From Comamonadaceae bacterium (GTDB taxonomy: Bacteria; Pseudomonadota; Gammaproteobacteria; Burkholderiales; Burkholderiaceae_C), in contig CANGOY010000093.1 of the NCBI GenBank assembly GCA_947455585.1, positions 1-7,282 of the forward strand: a DNA stretch of 7,282 nt, read 5' to 3'. The position numbers and the translations under genes were made by a program. Shown here one piece after another: positions 7,072 to 7,282 of this stretch (positions within the stretch are counted from its first letter, which is position 1; every line of letters starts with the position of its first letter). The notes below the pieces were generated by a model that searched no databases, was not told the DNA's origin, and was given only the letters and a program-made list of their open reading frames with translations.

Positions 7072-7101
7072 ATTAATAGCGCGAGTGATCTAGCGCAAAG
7101 C
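7072..7101 (-). promoter_or_regulatory. Candidate pobA promoter
   Basis: On the - strand TATTAA (7078 to 7073) is a good -10 element. At a 17-base spacing the -35 position reads GCTTTG (7101 to 7096), a poor match to TTGACA, as expected for an activator-dependent promoter. The implied transcript start near 7066 gives a leader of about 30 bases containing the pobA ribosome binding site. The spacer holds an imperfect palindrome (7079-7096, GCGC ends). This is prediction by eye only. Confidence 0.4.
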
Positions 7102-7134
7102 CCAAAACCGAACACTGCGCGGTGAATAGAATAG

Positions 7135-7153
7135 TTGCACGATGATCGCGCAA
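7135..7153. promoter_or_regulatory. Candidate IclR-type (PobR) operator
   Basis: TTGCACGATGATCGCGCAA is a 19-base palindrome centred on G7144, with one mismatched pair out of nine. Its core CGAT-N-ATCG and the following GC resemble the PcaR site recalled from Pseudomonas putida (GTTCGATAATCGCAC); 11 of 15 positions agree. It overlaps the first possible pobR start codon and lies about 78 bases upstream of the predicted pobA transcript start. That placement suits activation of pobA and autoregulation of pobR. The base pattern is observed; the binding protein is inferred. Confidence 0.55.
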
Positions 7154-7282
7154 CCTACTCCCAACCCTCCGCTCATGAACAAGTCCGACTGGATTGAGGG
7201 CATGGCCCGTGGCATGGCCGTGCTGGAAAGCTTTGACACCGAACGCCAACGCCTGAACGCCACGCTCACCGCGCAACGCACA
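7142..7282 (+). CDS. pobR: IclR-family regulator, probable PobR, 5' fragment
   Basis: The frame from the ATG at 7142 stays open to the window end (47 codons), so only the N-terminus is visible. It reads KSDWIEGMARGMAVLESFD (14-32) followed by TERQRLNATLTAQR (33-46). This matches the start of the winged helix-turn-helix domain in the PcaR/PcaU/PobR subgroup of IclR regulators as I know it: D-W-I-x-G-x-x-R-G-M-A-V-L-E-x-F. Members of this group usually activate aromatic-acid genes when bound to 4-hydroxybenzoate or protocatechuate pathway compounds. Divergent placement from pobA, 105 bases apart, is the arrangement of Acinetobacter pobR-pobA and supports the name. No Shine-Dalgarno sequence precedes 7142. 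Met12 at 7175 is an alternative start that would leave the palindrome at 7135-7153 outside the coding region. The recognition helix and effector domain are not in the window. Confidence 0.82.
   Translation, partial: MIAQPTPNPPLMNKSDWIEGMARGMAVLESFDTERQRLNATLTAQRT

Noticed and set aside
6731..7093. 120-residue open frame on the + strand opposite the pobA 5' end
   Set aside because: It is a shadow of pobA, whose residues match the known enzyme position by position; it also crosses the pobA promoter region and has no family resemblance.
7062..7140. GTGCAA (7062-7067) and TTGCAC (7135-7140) as a long inverted repeat between pobA and pobR
   Set aside because: The six-base arms are 67 bases apart and the right arm is already explained by the 19-bp palindrome; chance is a sufficient explanation.

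Overview
The window reads as chromosomal DNA of a betaproteobacterium of order Burkholderiales, most like Comamonadaceae (Limnohabitans/Rhodoferax type). I infer this from the protein sequences as I remember their families, moderate GC content, and a pobR-pobA pair next to a TRAP transporter. No search was run, so the genus is a guess. No tRNA, rRNA, CRISPR array, insertion sequence or other mobile element is visible.

Left block (1-2711, + strand): the 3' end of a type II haloacid dehalogenase gene, hslR (Hsp15, which binds stalled 50S subunits), a YebC/PmpR-family gene, and a short YegD-like Hsp70 without a substrate-binding domain. The genes overlap or are tightly spaced and look like one transcription unit. 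The last three share a translation/protein quality-control theme. A symmetric hairpin with A- and T-tracts (2730-2762) ends this block and the convergent block that follows.

Middle block (2778-5670, - strand): a complete TRAP transporter operon in the order dctQ-dctM-dctP. The small and large permease genes overlap by ATGA, and the binding-protein gene comes last. A 181-base gap (5671-5851) upstream of dctQ holds a palindrome that may be an operator, and the terminator of the next gene.

Right block (5852-7282): pobA (4-hydroxybenzoate 3-monooxygenase, - strand), with every classical active-site residue at the same number as in the Pseudomonas fluorescens enzyme. Divergent from it is the start of an IclR-family regulator, probably pobR, cut off by the window end. 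A near-perfect 19-bp palindrome with core CGAT-G-ATCG lies across the annotated regulator start codon. It resembles the PcaR-type IclR operator and is the most specific regulatory prediction here.

Together the right and middle blocks suggest a module for uptake and first-step oxidation of 4-hydroxybenzoate or a related aromatic acid: PobR senses it, the TRAP system imports it, and PobA converts it to protocatechuate. The transporter-substrate link is inferred from neighbourhood only. I did not find a clearly novel system; the best leads are regulatory and functional-context predictions.
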